A stretch of DNA of 45,597 nt from JAVZLQ01 sp049972525. GTDB lineage: Archaea; Thermoproteota; Bathyarchaeia; Bathyarchaeales; Bathycorpusculaceae. Position 1 is the stretch's first letter; the number at the start of each line of letters is the position of its first letter. Below are positions 1 through 6,967 of the stretch, in pieces. Both the position numbers and the translations under genes were made by a program. The notes under the pieces are model-generated. The model searched no databases and had not been told where the DNA came from. It was given only the letters and a program-made list of their open reading frames with translations. The stretch spans positions 1 through 45,597 of the forward strand of contig JBMFKI010000013.1 of NCBI GenBank assembly GCA_049972525.1. Direction: 5' to 3'.

Positions 1-221
1 GTTTCAACGTTCACCGCATGTCTCCTCGGAAAAACAAGCAGCGTTCGCCTTCCCTCTTCATTGTCGCGCAGATGAATCCAGTATAAAATTATTATGTGGG
101 AGAAATCCTTTATCCCCCTCAGTCCAGCGCAAAATTCTGGAAAAATCCTAATGAGAGCCTCTTTTTCACCAGCCTTCTCCACAAACCCAATGAAGCGTAA
201 TTCGCTCTTTCCAAAACTCAT
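1..221 (-). CDS. trmO: TrmO/TsaA-family tRNA m6t6A37 methyltransferase, 5' part only
   Basis: The gene reads leftwards and leaves the window after 73 codons, so only the N-terminus is present. The visible protein begins MSFGKSELRFIGFVEKAGEK and contains FPEFCAGLRGIKDFSHIIIL followed by YWIH, the conserved core of the UPF0066/TsaA family. In that family TrmO methylates N6-threonylcarbamoyladenosine at tRNA position 37 using S-adenosylmethionine. The ATG at 221 is preceded on its strand by GGAGGAGG (233-240), a very strong ribosome binding site, and a TAG closes the frame three codons upstream, which fixes the start. The SAM-binding C-terminal part is outside the window. Family assignment is confident; the exact tRNA substrate is inferred. 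Confidence 0.85.
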   Translation of the reverse strand, partial: MSFGKSELRFIGFVEKAGEKEALIRIFPEFCAGLRGIKDFSHIIILYWIHLRDNEEGRRTLLVFPRRHAVNVE

Positions 222-411
222 AAGCGCCTAAACCTCCTCCCAGTCTCATCGAAGTCTCGTCGGTTTTCACGCCTATTAGCATTCCAAGTCTCCTCTCCTA
301 CCAAATAGTTTACGCTTAACGCATAAAAACCTTGATTTAAAATACTTCCTCAAAATTCATAAGCGTTTTAATCTTTAAAGCCTAAGCTATTCACTGCAGG
401 GTGAAGATGCC

Positions 412-630
412 TTGAACGAACAAATCCTTCAAGCTTGCAAAGAATTAATTGACGACGCAAAAAATGGATGCGCCGACCTTGTTTTTAAAGAAATCTGCCT
501 AGAAATTTTGTCGCGGGCACGCAACGTTTTAACTGAAAAACAGTTTAAGAAACTTGTCGCCTACGCAACCGTCAAAATGAAGGAAAAAGCTCCAGTTGAA
601 CTTCAACACGAATTAATAGTTCGCAGATGA
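412..630 (+). CDS. Small hypothetical protein (72 aa)
   Basis: I do not recognise this protein. It starts at TTG 412, preceded by GGGTGA (399-404); upstream ATG and GTG codons run into a stop. The product is charged and probably all-helical, with two cysteines (residues 9 and 19) in the N-terminal half and no membrane segment or signal peptide. It stands alone between the TrmO gene, which is divergent, and the convergent adenosine-specific kinase gene. An AT-rich TATA-like stretch lies around 330-345. Codon use and the good ribosome site suggest it is real, but no function can be given. Confidence 0.55.
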   Translation: MNEQILQACKELIDDAKNGCADLVFKEICLEILSRARNVLTEKQFKKLVAYATVKMKEKAPVELQHELIVRR

Positions 631-739
631 AAAATAAAAATCAGAAGCCTCGAGGCATAGTAAGCTCCAAGCGTTGCCAAAGCTTCCACAGGGCAACTTC
701 ACCCTGCAACGTCCCCAATTTTAGGGAGAACTTCGCTTT

Positions 740-1228
740 TCAACCAAGCTTGTAGCCTATCTTCCGCAGAAACTCCTTCCTCGCCTTTATGTCATCTTCA
801 GCCTCTATGCCCTTACTCTTTAACCCGTCTATTACACCTATTATTCCTCTTCCCTGTTCAGTTTCCGCTACTACAACTTCTATAGGGTTCGCAGTTGCAG
901 CGTAAATCGTGCAGACCTCTGGCACCATCTTTATTTTGTCTAGAACATTTATCGGATAAGCGTTCTTCATGAATATTATAAAGCTGTGACCACACGCGAT
1001 TTCATAGGCTTTTCTGGCTGCCAGCCGCCTAAGCTCGTCGTCGTTCCCCTCATGCCTAACCAGGCATGGTCCAGAGCTTTCGCAGAAGCCCACCCCAAAC
1101 TTCACGTTTGGAACAGCGTTAACAATGGCTTCGTAAAGGTCTTCAACCGTTTTTATGAAATGAGCCATACCCAAAATTATGTTGCACCCTTCTGGAGCAT
1201 CAATTTTAACCGTTTTAAACTCCAACAT
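740..1228 (-). CDS. Adenosine-specific kinase family protein
   Basis: The 162-residue product matches the small archaeal/bacterial family annotated as adenosine-specific kinase (PF04008). Recognisable blocks are GCNIILGMAHFIKTVEDLYE, KFGVGFCESSGPCLVRHEGN, NAYPINVLDKIKMVPEVCTI, and AATANPIEVVVAETEQGRGI followed by IGVIDG. The length is typical and the protein is soluble. The name comes from structural work on one archaeal member; the in vivo role remains poorly defined. The ATG at 1228 has AGGGATAGG just upstream. It lies 9 bases downstream of the MFS transporter gene on the same strand, so the two are probably cotranscribed. Confidence 0.85.
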   Translation of the reverse strand: MLEFKTVKIDAPEGCNIILGMAHFIKTVEDLYEAIVNAVPNVKFGVGFCESSGPCLVRHEGNDDELRRLAARKAYEIACGHSFIIFMKNAYPINVLDKIKMVPEVCTIYAATANPIEVVVAETEQGRGIIGVIDGLKSKGIEAEDDIKARKEFLRKIGYKLG

Positions 1229-1237
1229 GGCCTATCC

Positions 1238-2551
1238 CTAACCATTAGCATCCGTGTTCGCAAATTTAAATGCTATTTTCACGGCGAAAAGCATTGCGCC
1301 CAAAGCCACAATTATCGACGAAAGATAAAAAGCGTTAATGCACGCCACATGCTTTGCCACCCCTAAAACATTAATTTGGAAGTCTGCAAAAGGCCCACCT
1401 ATAAACATTCCAGCTGGCCCCCAACTTAAAGCCATAACAGTGTTGTATCTGCTCAGTAAGCGTCCCCTCTTGCCTGCTGGTATCAAGTCTCCAGCCAGGG
1501 CGAAACCAACTGTTTGAATTATCCAGAATGATGCTCCGTTGACGCCGTAAGCCAGCGCCATTAACGGAACATTCCTAGCAAAAACATAGGATAAAGGCGT
1601 AAAAGTAGCCAAAATCAGCCCCAAAAGCATAACTTTGCTTTTCCCAATCTTGTCCGCTAACCCTCCAGAAGACAAGCTTGCAATCATCCCGCCAACGGTC
1701 CAAGAGGCAAGTATAATGCTCATCTCCTGGCTCTGCGCGCCTAAACCTTCTGGAAGTTCCAGAAATATTAAGAAAACCTGGTTTATGGACGCCGCGCCCA
1801 AAACTATTATTATGAGCGCTATTAGAAACCACTTGTAAGTTTTCTCATTTTCACCGTAAAATTCAGCTTCATCTTCGCCGTGATTCTCAGCTACTGCCTC
1901 ATCTACAATTTTTGATTTTTCCCGCCTTGAAACCAAACCCATTATGGCAGCACCGACAAAAAGCAGAACAGTCACTATGAAGAATATTGTTCCATTCCTA
2001 AAGCCTTCACCATCAAAGTACAAGTATCCAGCAAACAATATGCCAACCATCCTACCTAACGAAGCGATAAAGTTTAATGCACCAACAACTTTCCCACGAA
2101 TCTTCGGCGTTGTAACATCCGTCAGAAGCGCTGCCCATCCAACATCTGACATTGACCAAAAGAACTCCAGTATAGATAAACCAAAGATTATTGTTAAGCC
2201 AGCGGCGAAACTGTTTTCAGCGTCAAGAAACGACCTGTGAACCAAAAAGACCACTATGTAAGTGAGACCCGCTATCGTTTCGCCTGCTATAACAAGCTTC
2301 GCCCTCACCTTATAACGATCACTTATTCTCCCCCAAAGAAGGTTCTGCCCCAAGGCAGAAGCAAACATGTTGAGCGTCCCAAGCGCCGCAGTAGACGTAA
2401 CATTTCCCATCAACATGTAAAGATAGTTTATCATGAAAGTGTAAAATACGCCTCTCCTAAGAAAAGTTAGAAACTGGAAAAGGCTAAGGTTAAAGAAAAC
2501 CTCTCTTAGGCTTTTAAAAACAGATGTTGTCGTCGCCCCGCTCTCTTCCAT
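1238..2551 (-). CDS. Major facilitator superfamily (MFS) transporter
   Basis: This 437-residue protein is strongly hydrophobic with about twelve predicted membrane spans in two halves. A charged cytoplasmic loop around residues 205-240 (SRREKSKIVDEAVAENHGED) separates them. The loop after helix 2 carries WGRISDRYKVRAK, the MFS motif A, and the second half has a related GGLADKIGKSKV loop. That pattern identifies the superfamily but not the substrate. The gene is transcribed leftwards with the adenosine-specific kinase gene immediately downstream, which hints at, but does not prove, a nucleoside-related cargo. Confidence 0.85.
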   Translation of the reverse strand: MEESGATTTSVFKSLREVFFNLSLFQFLTFLRRGVFYTFMINYLYMLMGNVTSTAALGTLNMFASALGQNLLWGRISDRYKVRAKLVIAGETIAGLTYIVVFLVHRSFLDAENSFAAGLTIIFGLSILEFFWSMSDVGWAALLTDVTTPKIRGKVVGALNFIASLGRMVGILFAGYLYFDGEGFRNGTIFFIVTVLLFVGAAIMGLVSRREKSKIVDEAVAENHGEDEAEFYGENEKTYKWFLIALIIIVLGAASINQVFLIFLELPEGLGAQSQEMSIILASWTVGGMIASLSSGGLADKIGKSKVMLLGLILATFTPLSYVFARNVPLMALAYGVNGASFWIIQTVGFALAGDLIPAGKRGRLLSRYNTVMALSWGPAGMFIGGPFADFQINVLGVAKHVACINAFYLSSIIVALGAMLFAVKIAFKFANTDANG

Positions 2552-2612
2552 TCAAATTCCCTTTTCACTCAATTCGCAACCACATAAACTGCACGCTTCA
2601 CGTAACCTAAGC

Positions 2613-3710
2613 TTATATTAGGAATTTTCCGTTCTTGTAGAAGAGTTTGCCATCCGCGTAGATTTCGCCATCTTTCTTCATATCCTTAAGGATGTCCCAG
2701 TGAATTGCCGACTTGTTCACGCCCCCAGACTCTGGATAGGCGTTTCCAAGCGCTACATGTATCGTTCCACCCATCTTTTCATCGAAAAGCATGTTCTTTG
2801 TAAAACGCGTTATCGCGTAATTCGTTCCTATAGCTGCTTCTCCAATGCGGTTTGCACCATCAACTTTTAGTATTTGCTGCAAAAATTCGTCGCCCTTAAC
2901 CGCTGAGGCCTTCACAACCTTGCCATTCTTAAAAGTAAGCGTTATATCTTCAACCTCTCTGCCAGAAACTATCCCTGGAAAAGTGAACCTTATTGTGCCG
3001 TTCACTGAATCCTCAACAGGCGCCGTGAAAACCTCCCCATCAGGCATGTTCTCCTTCCCATCACAGTTTATCCATCTCCGTCCCTTAACACTAAAAACCA
3101 AATCAGTGTCCTCGCCAAAAATTCGAATCTGACTTGCCCTGTTTAGGAAATTGCATATGCGCTCCTGCTCATCATGAATTCGCCGCCACTCTGCAACAGG
3201 ATCCTCCCTATCCACTAGGCAACTACCAAAAACAAAGTCTTCGTACTCCTGCAGCGCCATCGCAGCCTCCTGCGCTTGAGCCTCAATCGGGAACGGCAAA
3301 ACAGTCCATCTAAGCTTTCCCTCCGCAACCCTTCTATGAAAGATTTCGCTAATCTCTCTTCTAGATGACGCATAAACACGTATCTTTTCAGGGCTTACGT
3401 TCGTCAGTCCCTTCGGGTTCGGCTCGCAGTAAACACGTATACTCACATCAGCGCTCTCTGTTAGAAACTTCTCAAATGGAGAAACAAAGGTAAGTTGATG
3501 CTCCTTTGCATACTTAAAGAAAGTGTACAAAACGTCAAGATTTGCAACGATCTGCGGATAAGCATCCTTCAAGAGACACTCCTTATAGATTTCAAGCATC
3601 AAAGGAAAAGCCAAATTGTTCCCATGAATAACAACAAACTCCTTCGGCTTAACACTCACACTATACTCAACGCAGAGCCTCGCAAGCTTCTCAACCCTAG
3701 GATCAACCAT
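2613..3710 (-). CDS. M29-family aminopeptidase (aminopeptidase T type)
   Basis: The 365-residue protein resembles thermophilic M29 metallo-aminopeptidases. Likely metal ligands occur in order in the C-terminal half: Glu in NMPDGEVFTAP, Glu in RIGEAAIGTN, His in GTIHVALGNAYPE with the catalytic Tyr, and His/Asp in SAIHWDILKD. I start it at ATG 3710 (MVDPRVEKLARLC), with GGTGG upstream. The same frame stays open upstream to 4010, but that extension would read antisense through the tRNA-Ala gene and its peptide looks non-coding. The enzyme should release N-terminal amino acids from peptides in the cytoplasm. It is monocistronic as far as can be seen. Confidence 0.87.
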   Translation of the reverse strand: MVDPRVEKLARLCVEYSVSVKPKEFVVIHGNNLAFPLMLEIYKECLLKDAYPQIVANLDVLYTFFKYAKEHQLTFVSPFEKFLTESADVSIRVYCEPNPKGLTNVSPEKIRVYASSRREISEIFHRRVAEGKLRWTVLPFPIEAQAQEAAMALQEYEDFVFGSCLVDREDPVAEWRRIHDEQERICNFLNRASQIRIFGEDTDLVFSVKGRRWINCDGKENMPDGEVFTAPVEDSVNGTIRFTFPGIVSGREVEDITLTFKNGKVVKASAVKGDEFLQQILKVDGANRIGEAAIGTNYAITRFTKNMLFDEKMGGTIHVALGNAYPESGGVNKSAIHWDILKDMKKDGEIYADGKLFYKNGKFLI

Positions 3711-3896
3711 CACCACACGCCACCAGAAACACACTAAAAGAGAAATACATGTAAAAACTTTCTCCACAGACAGCAACAAAATCAGCGATAAACTTTTCAG
3801 AAACAAAACTAAAAATGATCTGAATAAAAAATAAAAGCGGAATTCCGAAACATCTAAATTCAACGCAGCACGTTTCCACATCAATAGGGCTGCAAC

Positions 3897-3971
3897 GGGC
3901 CGGTAGTTCAGTTTGGTATGAACGCCTGACTTGCACTCAGGAGGTCGGGGGTTCAAATCCCCCCCGGTCCA
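3897..3971 (+). tRNA. tRNA-Ala(UGC)
   Basis: A complete cloverleaf folds here: acceptor GGGCCGG with CCGGTCC, D arm GTTC/GAAC, anticodon stem CCTGA/TCAGG with loop CTTGCAC, and T arm GGGGG TTCAAAT CCCCC. The anticodon is UGC. The acceptor contains the G3:U70 pair that marks alanine tRNAs, and the discriminator is A. CCA is encoded directly after it (3972-3974). Unlike the other three tRNA genes of the window it has no intron. Confidence 0.97.
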
Positions 3972-4175
3972 CCAAATTGCGTGTGCACAAAAGTCCACTA
4001 TAAGGGCCATAAGGGCTTACTCTATCTGCTGGGCTGAAGACGTAATTTTTGAAGCCAAAATTCTTCCTTGGGTGGATAGGGAAGCAGCTATTTCTTTTCG
4101 TTCCCGTGAGATGGTTAAATGGGATTCTGAGTAATGCTTAAATGTCAATTCCACTTATACTACTTGGTGGAAAAA

Positions 4176-4442
4176 ATGACAGATGCGAAAACCGTCAAAA
4201 TAAGTAAAGAAACATATGTTAAGCTTTCCGAAGTTGCCGGCGAACTTCAAATGAAGTTGAAGCGCCCAGTTTCGCTGGATGAAGCCATGCGGTATCTTCT
4301 TCGTTTAAAAGAAGGCTGGAGAGGAGTTAAGATAACTGATTTGGCTGGATCTTGGGAAATGTCTGATGAAGAATGGGCTAGGATTAAGGTTTCCCTCACC
4401 GAGGCTTGGAAAAAATGGAGATTAACGGAAATCAAGTCATAA
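4176..4442 (+). CDS. VapB-type antitoxin
   Basis: The 88-residue protein starts MTDAKTVKISKETYVKLSEV, a ribbon-helix-helix-like beginning common in archaeal VapB antitoxins, followed by a helical C-terminus rich in Trp and Glu that would wrap the toxin. I use ATG 4176 with GGTGG just upstream; the frame is open from ATG 4134 but the extra 14 residues look unrelated. It overlaps the downstream PIN toxin gene, the normal antitoxin-first order. It should bind its own promoter and neutralise the toxin. Confidence 0.75.
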   Translation: MTDAKTVKISKETYVKLSEVAGELQMKLKRPVSLDEAMRYLLRLKEGWRGVKITDLAGSWEMSDEEWARIKVSLTEAWKKWRLTEIKS

Positions 4443-4831
4443 TCGACACGGACGTACTGGTGGACATGCTGAGAGGCGTAGAGAGGACTGTCGCGTTTTT
4501 AGCTGAATTAGAGAGGAAAGGATCAACGCTCTCAACAACAGTAATTAACGTTTTCGAACTATATTATGGGGCTTATAAATCCAAGAAAAAGTTGCAGAAT
4601 CTAACTGCTACAAGGAAACTGCTTAAAAGAATGGTCACCCTCAAAATGGGCCTAAAATCAGCCGAAAAGGCAGCGCAAATTCACGCTGAACTGGAAGCAG
4701 AAGGTCAGCCAATAGGTATAAGAGACGTCATGATCGGCGCAATCGCCGTAACAAGAAACTGCATATTAATAACGAGAAATGTGGAACACTTGAAAAAAAT
4801 TAAAGACCTCAAACTGTTAACCGCTCCATGA
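4415..4831 (+). CDS. vapC: VapC-type PIN-domain ribonuclease toxin
   Basis: The protein is a compact PIN domain of about 138 residues. The acidic active-site residues are visible: Asp pair in VIIDTDVLVDML, Glu in NVFELYYGAY, and Asp in GIRDVMIGAIAV, ending with LITRNVEHLKKI. PIN toxins cut RNA, often tRNA. ATG 4415 is preferred because GAGG lies 11 bases upstream; a TTG at 4406 is also possible. It overlaps the antitoxin gene by 28 bases, so the two are translationally coupled. All catalytic acids are present, so it should be active if not neutralised. Confidence 0.85.
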   Translation: MEINGNQVIIDTDVLVDMLRGVERTVAFLAELERKGSTLSTTVINVFELYYGAYKSKKKLQNLTATRKLLKRMVTLKMGLKSAEKAAQIHAELEAEGQPIGIRDVMIGAIAVTRNCILITRNVEHLKKIKDLKLLTAP

Positions 4832-4886
4832 GTTACGTAAAACTGAAATAACATTTTAATTGTAGACACGCGCTGCGAAGACATGG

Positions 4887-5342
4887 TTAAAGGAAGTTTT
4901 CGGGTTGAATTCTTTTCACGTGTGGAATTTTGTCGAAGTCCTCGTCATAGCTTATTATATTCTCTATTCTGTTTTCTTTCATGGCTTGCAAGGCTAACGC
5001 ATCGTCAAAGTCTAATTCGTAATTTTTCATGTGGTTCGTAGCCGCGATTCTGTCTAATAATGAGGAGAAATGGATGCGAAGTCCCCTATAGCCAAGGAGA
5101 CTTGAAAGAAAAGCTTTAATTTCACTCCATTTTTTCCCATAGTTTTGCATGATAATCACAATAGTGTCGATGGCGAAATCGACAAGTAAGCCATCCAGTT
5201 CCCCTAGGTGAAATTTTCTTAGAACCTTTTCGCAAACGTCGGCTTTTTCTTGGTCTAATTCTACTTCGAGGAAAACGTTGGCATCCACCAAATATTTAGC
5301 TGTTTGCAATTGCTTTAGCTGCCCTAATTTTTCTGGCTTCAT
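4887..5342 (-). CDS. PIN-domain protein (second VapC-like toxin)
   Basis: The protein has the PIN-fold signature: Asp in KYLVDANVFLEVEL near the N-terminus, Asp in VDFAIDTIVI, and the acidic block ELDFDDALALQAM followed by ISYDEDFDKIPHVKRI at the C-terminus. Start choice is uncertain: ATG 5342 or TTG 5354 both lie inside the end of the upstream antitoxin-like gene, overlapping it by 47 or 59 bases. I infer a toxin of a VapBC-like pair. Its sequence differs clearly from the PIN protein at 4415-4831, so this is not a recent duplication. Confidence 0.78.
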   Translation of the reverse strand: MKPEKLGQLKQLQTAKYLVDANVFLEVELDQEKADVCEKVLRKFHLGELDGLLVDFAIDTIVIIMQNYGKKWSEIKAFLSSLLGYRGLRIHFSSLLDRIAATNHMKNYELDFDDALALQAMKENRIENIISYDEDFDKIPHVKRIQPENFL

Positions 5343-5577
5343 GTTGAAGCTCAACCCCGCTTTTTTTTACGTTGGCAAGCATGCCTCTAATTGCGCCTAC
5401 AGGGTCTTTAGGAACGTTAACTTGTTTAAGTACGGTTTCATGCTGCATCATCCACTTTAGAAAAGCATCTTCAGCTGCCTTGCTAAGAGAACCCTTCCCA
5501 TAACCGTAAACCATCATCGCCAACCGCCTAAACTTCTCCTCCACCTCACTGCTCACATAAACTTTAATCCCAGCCAT
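5296..5577 (-). CDS. Antitoxin-like partner of the second PIN protein
   Basis: The 93-residue protein begins MAGIKVYVSSEVEEKFRRLA and continues with MVYGYGKGSLSKAAEDAFLK. This is a ribbon-helix-helix-like N-terminus as in archaeal DNA-binding antitoxins. The C-terminal half is charged and helical. ATG 5577 has GGTG six bases upstream; the frame can be extended to TTG 5589 but this is less likely. Its gene overlaps the PIN gene and is transcribed first, matching an antitoxin-toxin operon. DNA binding and neutralisation are inferred from context. Confidence 0.65.
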   Translation of the reverse strand: MAGIKVYVSSEVEEKFRRLAMMVYGYGKGSLSKAAEDAFLKWMMQHETVLKQVNVPKDPVGAIRGMLANVKKSGVELQHEARKIRAAKAIANS

Positions 5578-5746
5578 ACTAAACACCAAAATTCCAAAAG
5601 GAACTGAGATATAAAAACCTTTAGGTATTTAGAGCGATTCTGCTTAAAACTTTCCTCCTGACCAACAGTCTGCGCGCACGCGAGCGCGGAGACGTCAAAC
5701 TCACCCTAGAATAGCGCGCGTGTATAAGAGCGAAAATGCTTAAAGT

Positions 5747-5766
5747 AGTACTACTTAAGTAGTACT
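5747..5766. promoter_or_regulatory. Perfect 20-bp palindrome, probable operator of the AbrB-type gene
   Basis: The sequence AGTACTACTTAAGTAGTACT equals its own reverse complement. The 10-base unit AAGTAGTACT also occurs as a direct repeat at 5743-5752 and 5757-5766. It lies 27-46 bases before the ATG of the AbrB-type gene (5793), just downstream of a TATA-like GTATAAG (5722-5728). AbrB/MazE-type antitoxins bind such palindromes as dimers, so autoregulation is the natural reading. Binding itself is inferred. Confidence 0.6.
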
Positions 5767-5792
5767 TTTTGTTAGTTCTACTTATGTGAAGT

Positions 5793-6020
5793 ATGACTGA
5801 GGTTTTAGTTACCAGAAAGGGACAGATAACAATACCTGTGGAGATAAGGATGAAGTTCGGCATAGAGGAGGGCTCCAGAGTGGAGGTTTTAGAGGAGAAA
5901 GGTACAATTGTGATAAGAAAAAGCCCTAGCATATTTGACCTTGCAGGAAGCGGAGCTGGAAAGGGGGATGTTAAGGCGCTGAAGAGGATGCTGGATCAGA
6001 TGAGGGAGGAGTATCAATAG
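5793..6020 (+). CDS. AbrB/MazE-type swapped-hairpin DNA-binding protein, orphan antitoxin-like
   Basis: The 75-residue product starts TEVLVTRKGQITIPVEIRMK and continues FGIEEGSRVEVLEEKGTIVI, the classic SpoVT/AbrB swapped-hairpin barrel. The C-terminal tail (DVKALKRMLDQMREEYQ) is like the toxin-binding tail of VapB/MazE antitoxins. No toxin gene follows: the next gene, a DUF996 membrane protein, starts 74 bases later. It is therefore an orphan antitoxin or a stand-alone regulator. The palindrome directly upstream suggests it represses itself. Confidence 0.82.
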   Translation: MTEVLVTRKGQITIPVEIRMKFGIEEGSRVEVLEEKGTIVIRKSPSIFDLAGSGAGKGDVKALKRMLDQMREEYQ

Positions 6021-6094
6021 TCCAAGCGTGATCTACAATACGCTTGGTAATCCTTTTATTCTTAATTCACTGATGTAATGCACTGTGAATAAAA

Positions 6095-6733
6095 ATGTCA
6101 ATTGAAAATAACAGAATATTAGGCGGAGTCGGCGCATTACTCATGTTCATTGGGATTTTTCCATACATCAACTACTTTGGCGTAATCGAACTTGTCGGTC
6201 TAATACTTGTCATGGTTGCTCTACACAATCTATCCAGCCACTACAAGGAAGGAAGCATTTTCAACAACGCCCTTTACGGATTGATAACAGGAATAGTTGG
6301 CGCCATAATCTCAATAGGAGTAATTATCATCGCAGTTCTACCTTCTCTATCCGATTTCCTGTACACGATCTTCCCAGATTGGAATGGCGACTGGACAGCA
6401 CTTCCAAGTTTAACACCGGACATGTCACGTTTTTCTTTAGAAGCCATTACGCCCTTTCTGATGGGAATCTTTGCAGTAGTAATAATCATCTGGGCGTTCT
6501 CCATAATTGCAATGTTCTTTTTTAGGCGCTCACTGACAGCACTTTCGACAAAGACAGGCGTTGGCTTATTCTCAACTGCTGGACTGTTATTATTAATAGG
6601 CGCGGTGCTAATCATCGCGTTTGGCATAGGCCTACTCTTAATTTGGATTTCTGCACTGCTACTTGCAATCGCCTTTTTCCAGATAAAACCACAACAACCA
6701 CAACCCACAACGACACCTGCGACACCAACCTAA
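6095..6733 (+). CDS. DUF996-family membrane protein
   Basis: The 212-residue protein has five or six hydrophobic segments, starting with NNRILGGVGALLMFIGIFPY, and ends in a soluble Pro/Gln/Thr-rich tail (QPQPTTTPATPT). The pattern of an N-terminal ILGGVGALL and a final WISALLLAIAFFQIK is that of archaeal DUF996 proteins. The function of this family is unknown. It is flanked by short intergenic regions and appears monocistronic. Confidence 0.72.
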   Translation: MSIENNRILGGVGALLMFIGIFPYINYFGVIELVGLILVMVALHNLSSHYKEGSIFNNALYGLITGIVGAIISIGVIIIAVLPSLSDFLYTIFPDWNGDWTALPSLTPDMSRFSLEAITPFLMGIFAVVIIIWAFSIIAMFFFRRSLTALSTKTGVGLFSTAGLLLLIGAVLIIAFGIGLLLIWISALLLAIAFFQIKPQQPQPTTTPATPT

Positions 6734-6967
6734 CCGCAAACGCTCAAAATAACTTCCTTTTTCTGTTCAACAACAACCACTCATATCGAGAACCCGATTA
6801 GGTCTAACGCAAGCTCATAAAGCATGACAAATCCAAAGCAACTTAACAAAACCGTCAACCTTAATATAAGAACTCGAAAAAGAATGGAACATATTGCACG
6901 GTTGGGTCCTCCTTGAATCACTGGTTTTCGTTAGGCTTATTAACTTACTTTTTAGAATATAAATGAG

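Noticed and set aside
986..1366. 126-codon frame on the plus strand
   Set aside because: It lies antisense to the adenosine-specific kinase and MFS genes, which have clear family motifs.
3711..4010. 100-residue N-terminal extension of the M29 aminopeptidase frame
   Set aside because: It runs antisense through the complete tRNA-Ala gene, and its sequence is not protein-like. MVDPRVEKL at 3710 has a ribosome site and matches the family start.
3931..4134. 67-codon frame starting inside tRNA-Ala
   Set aside because: The start lies within the tRNA. Only the last third looks protein-like, so it is at most a gene remnant, mentioned as an observation.
5621..5932. 103-codon minus-strand frame over the AbrB promoter and gene
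   Set aside because: It is a shadow of the AbrB-type gene and crosses its palindromic operator. The sequence is not protein-like.
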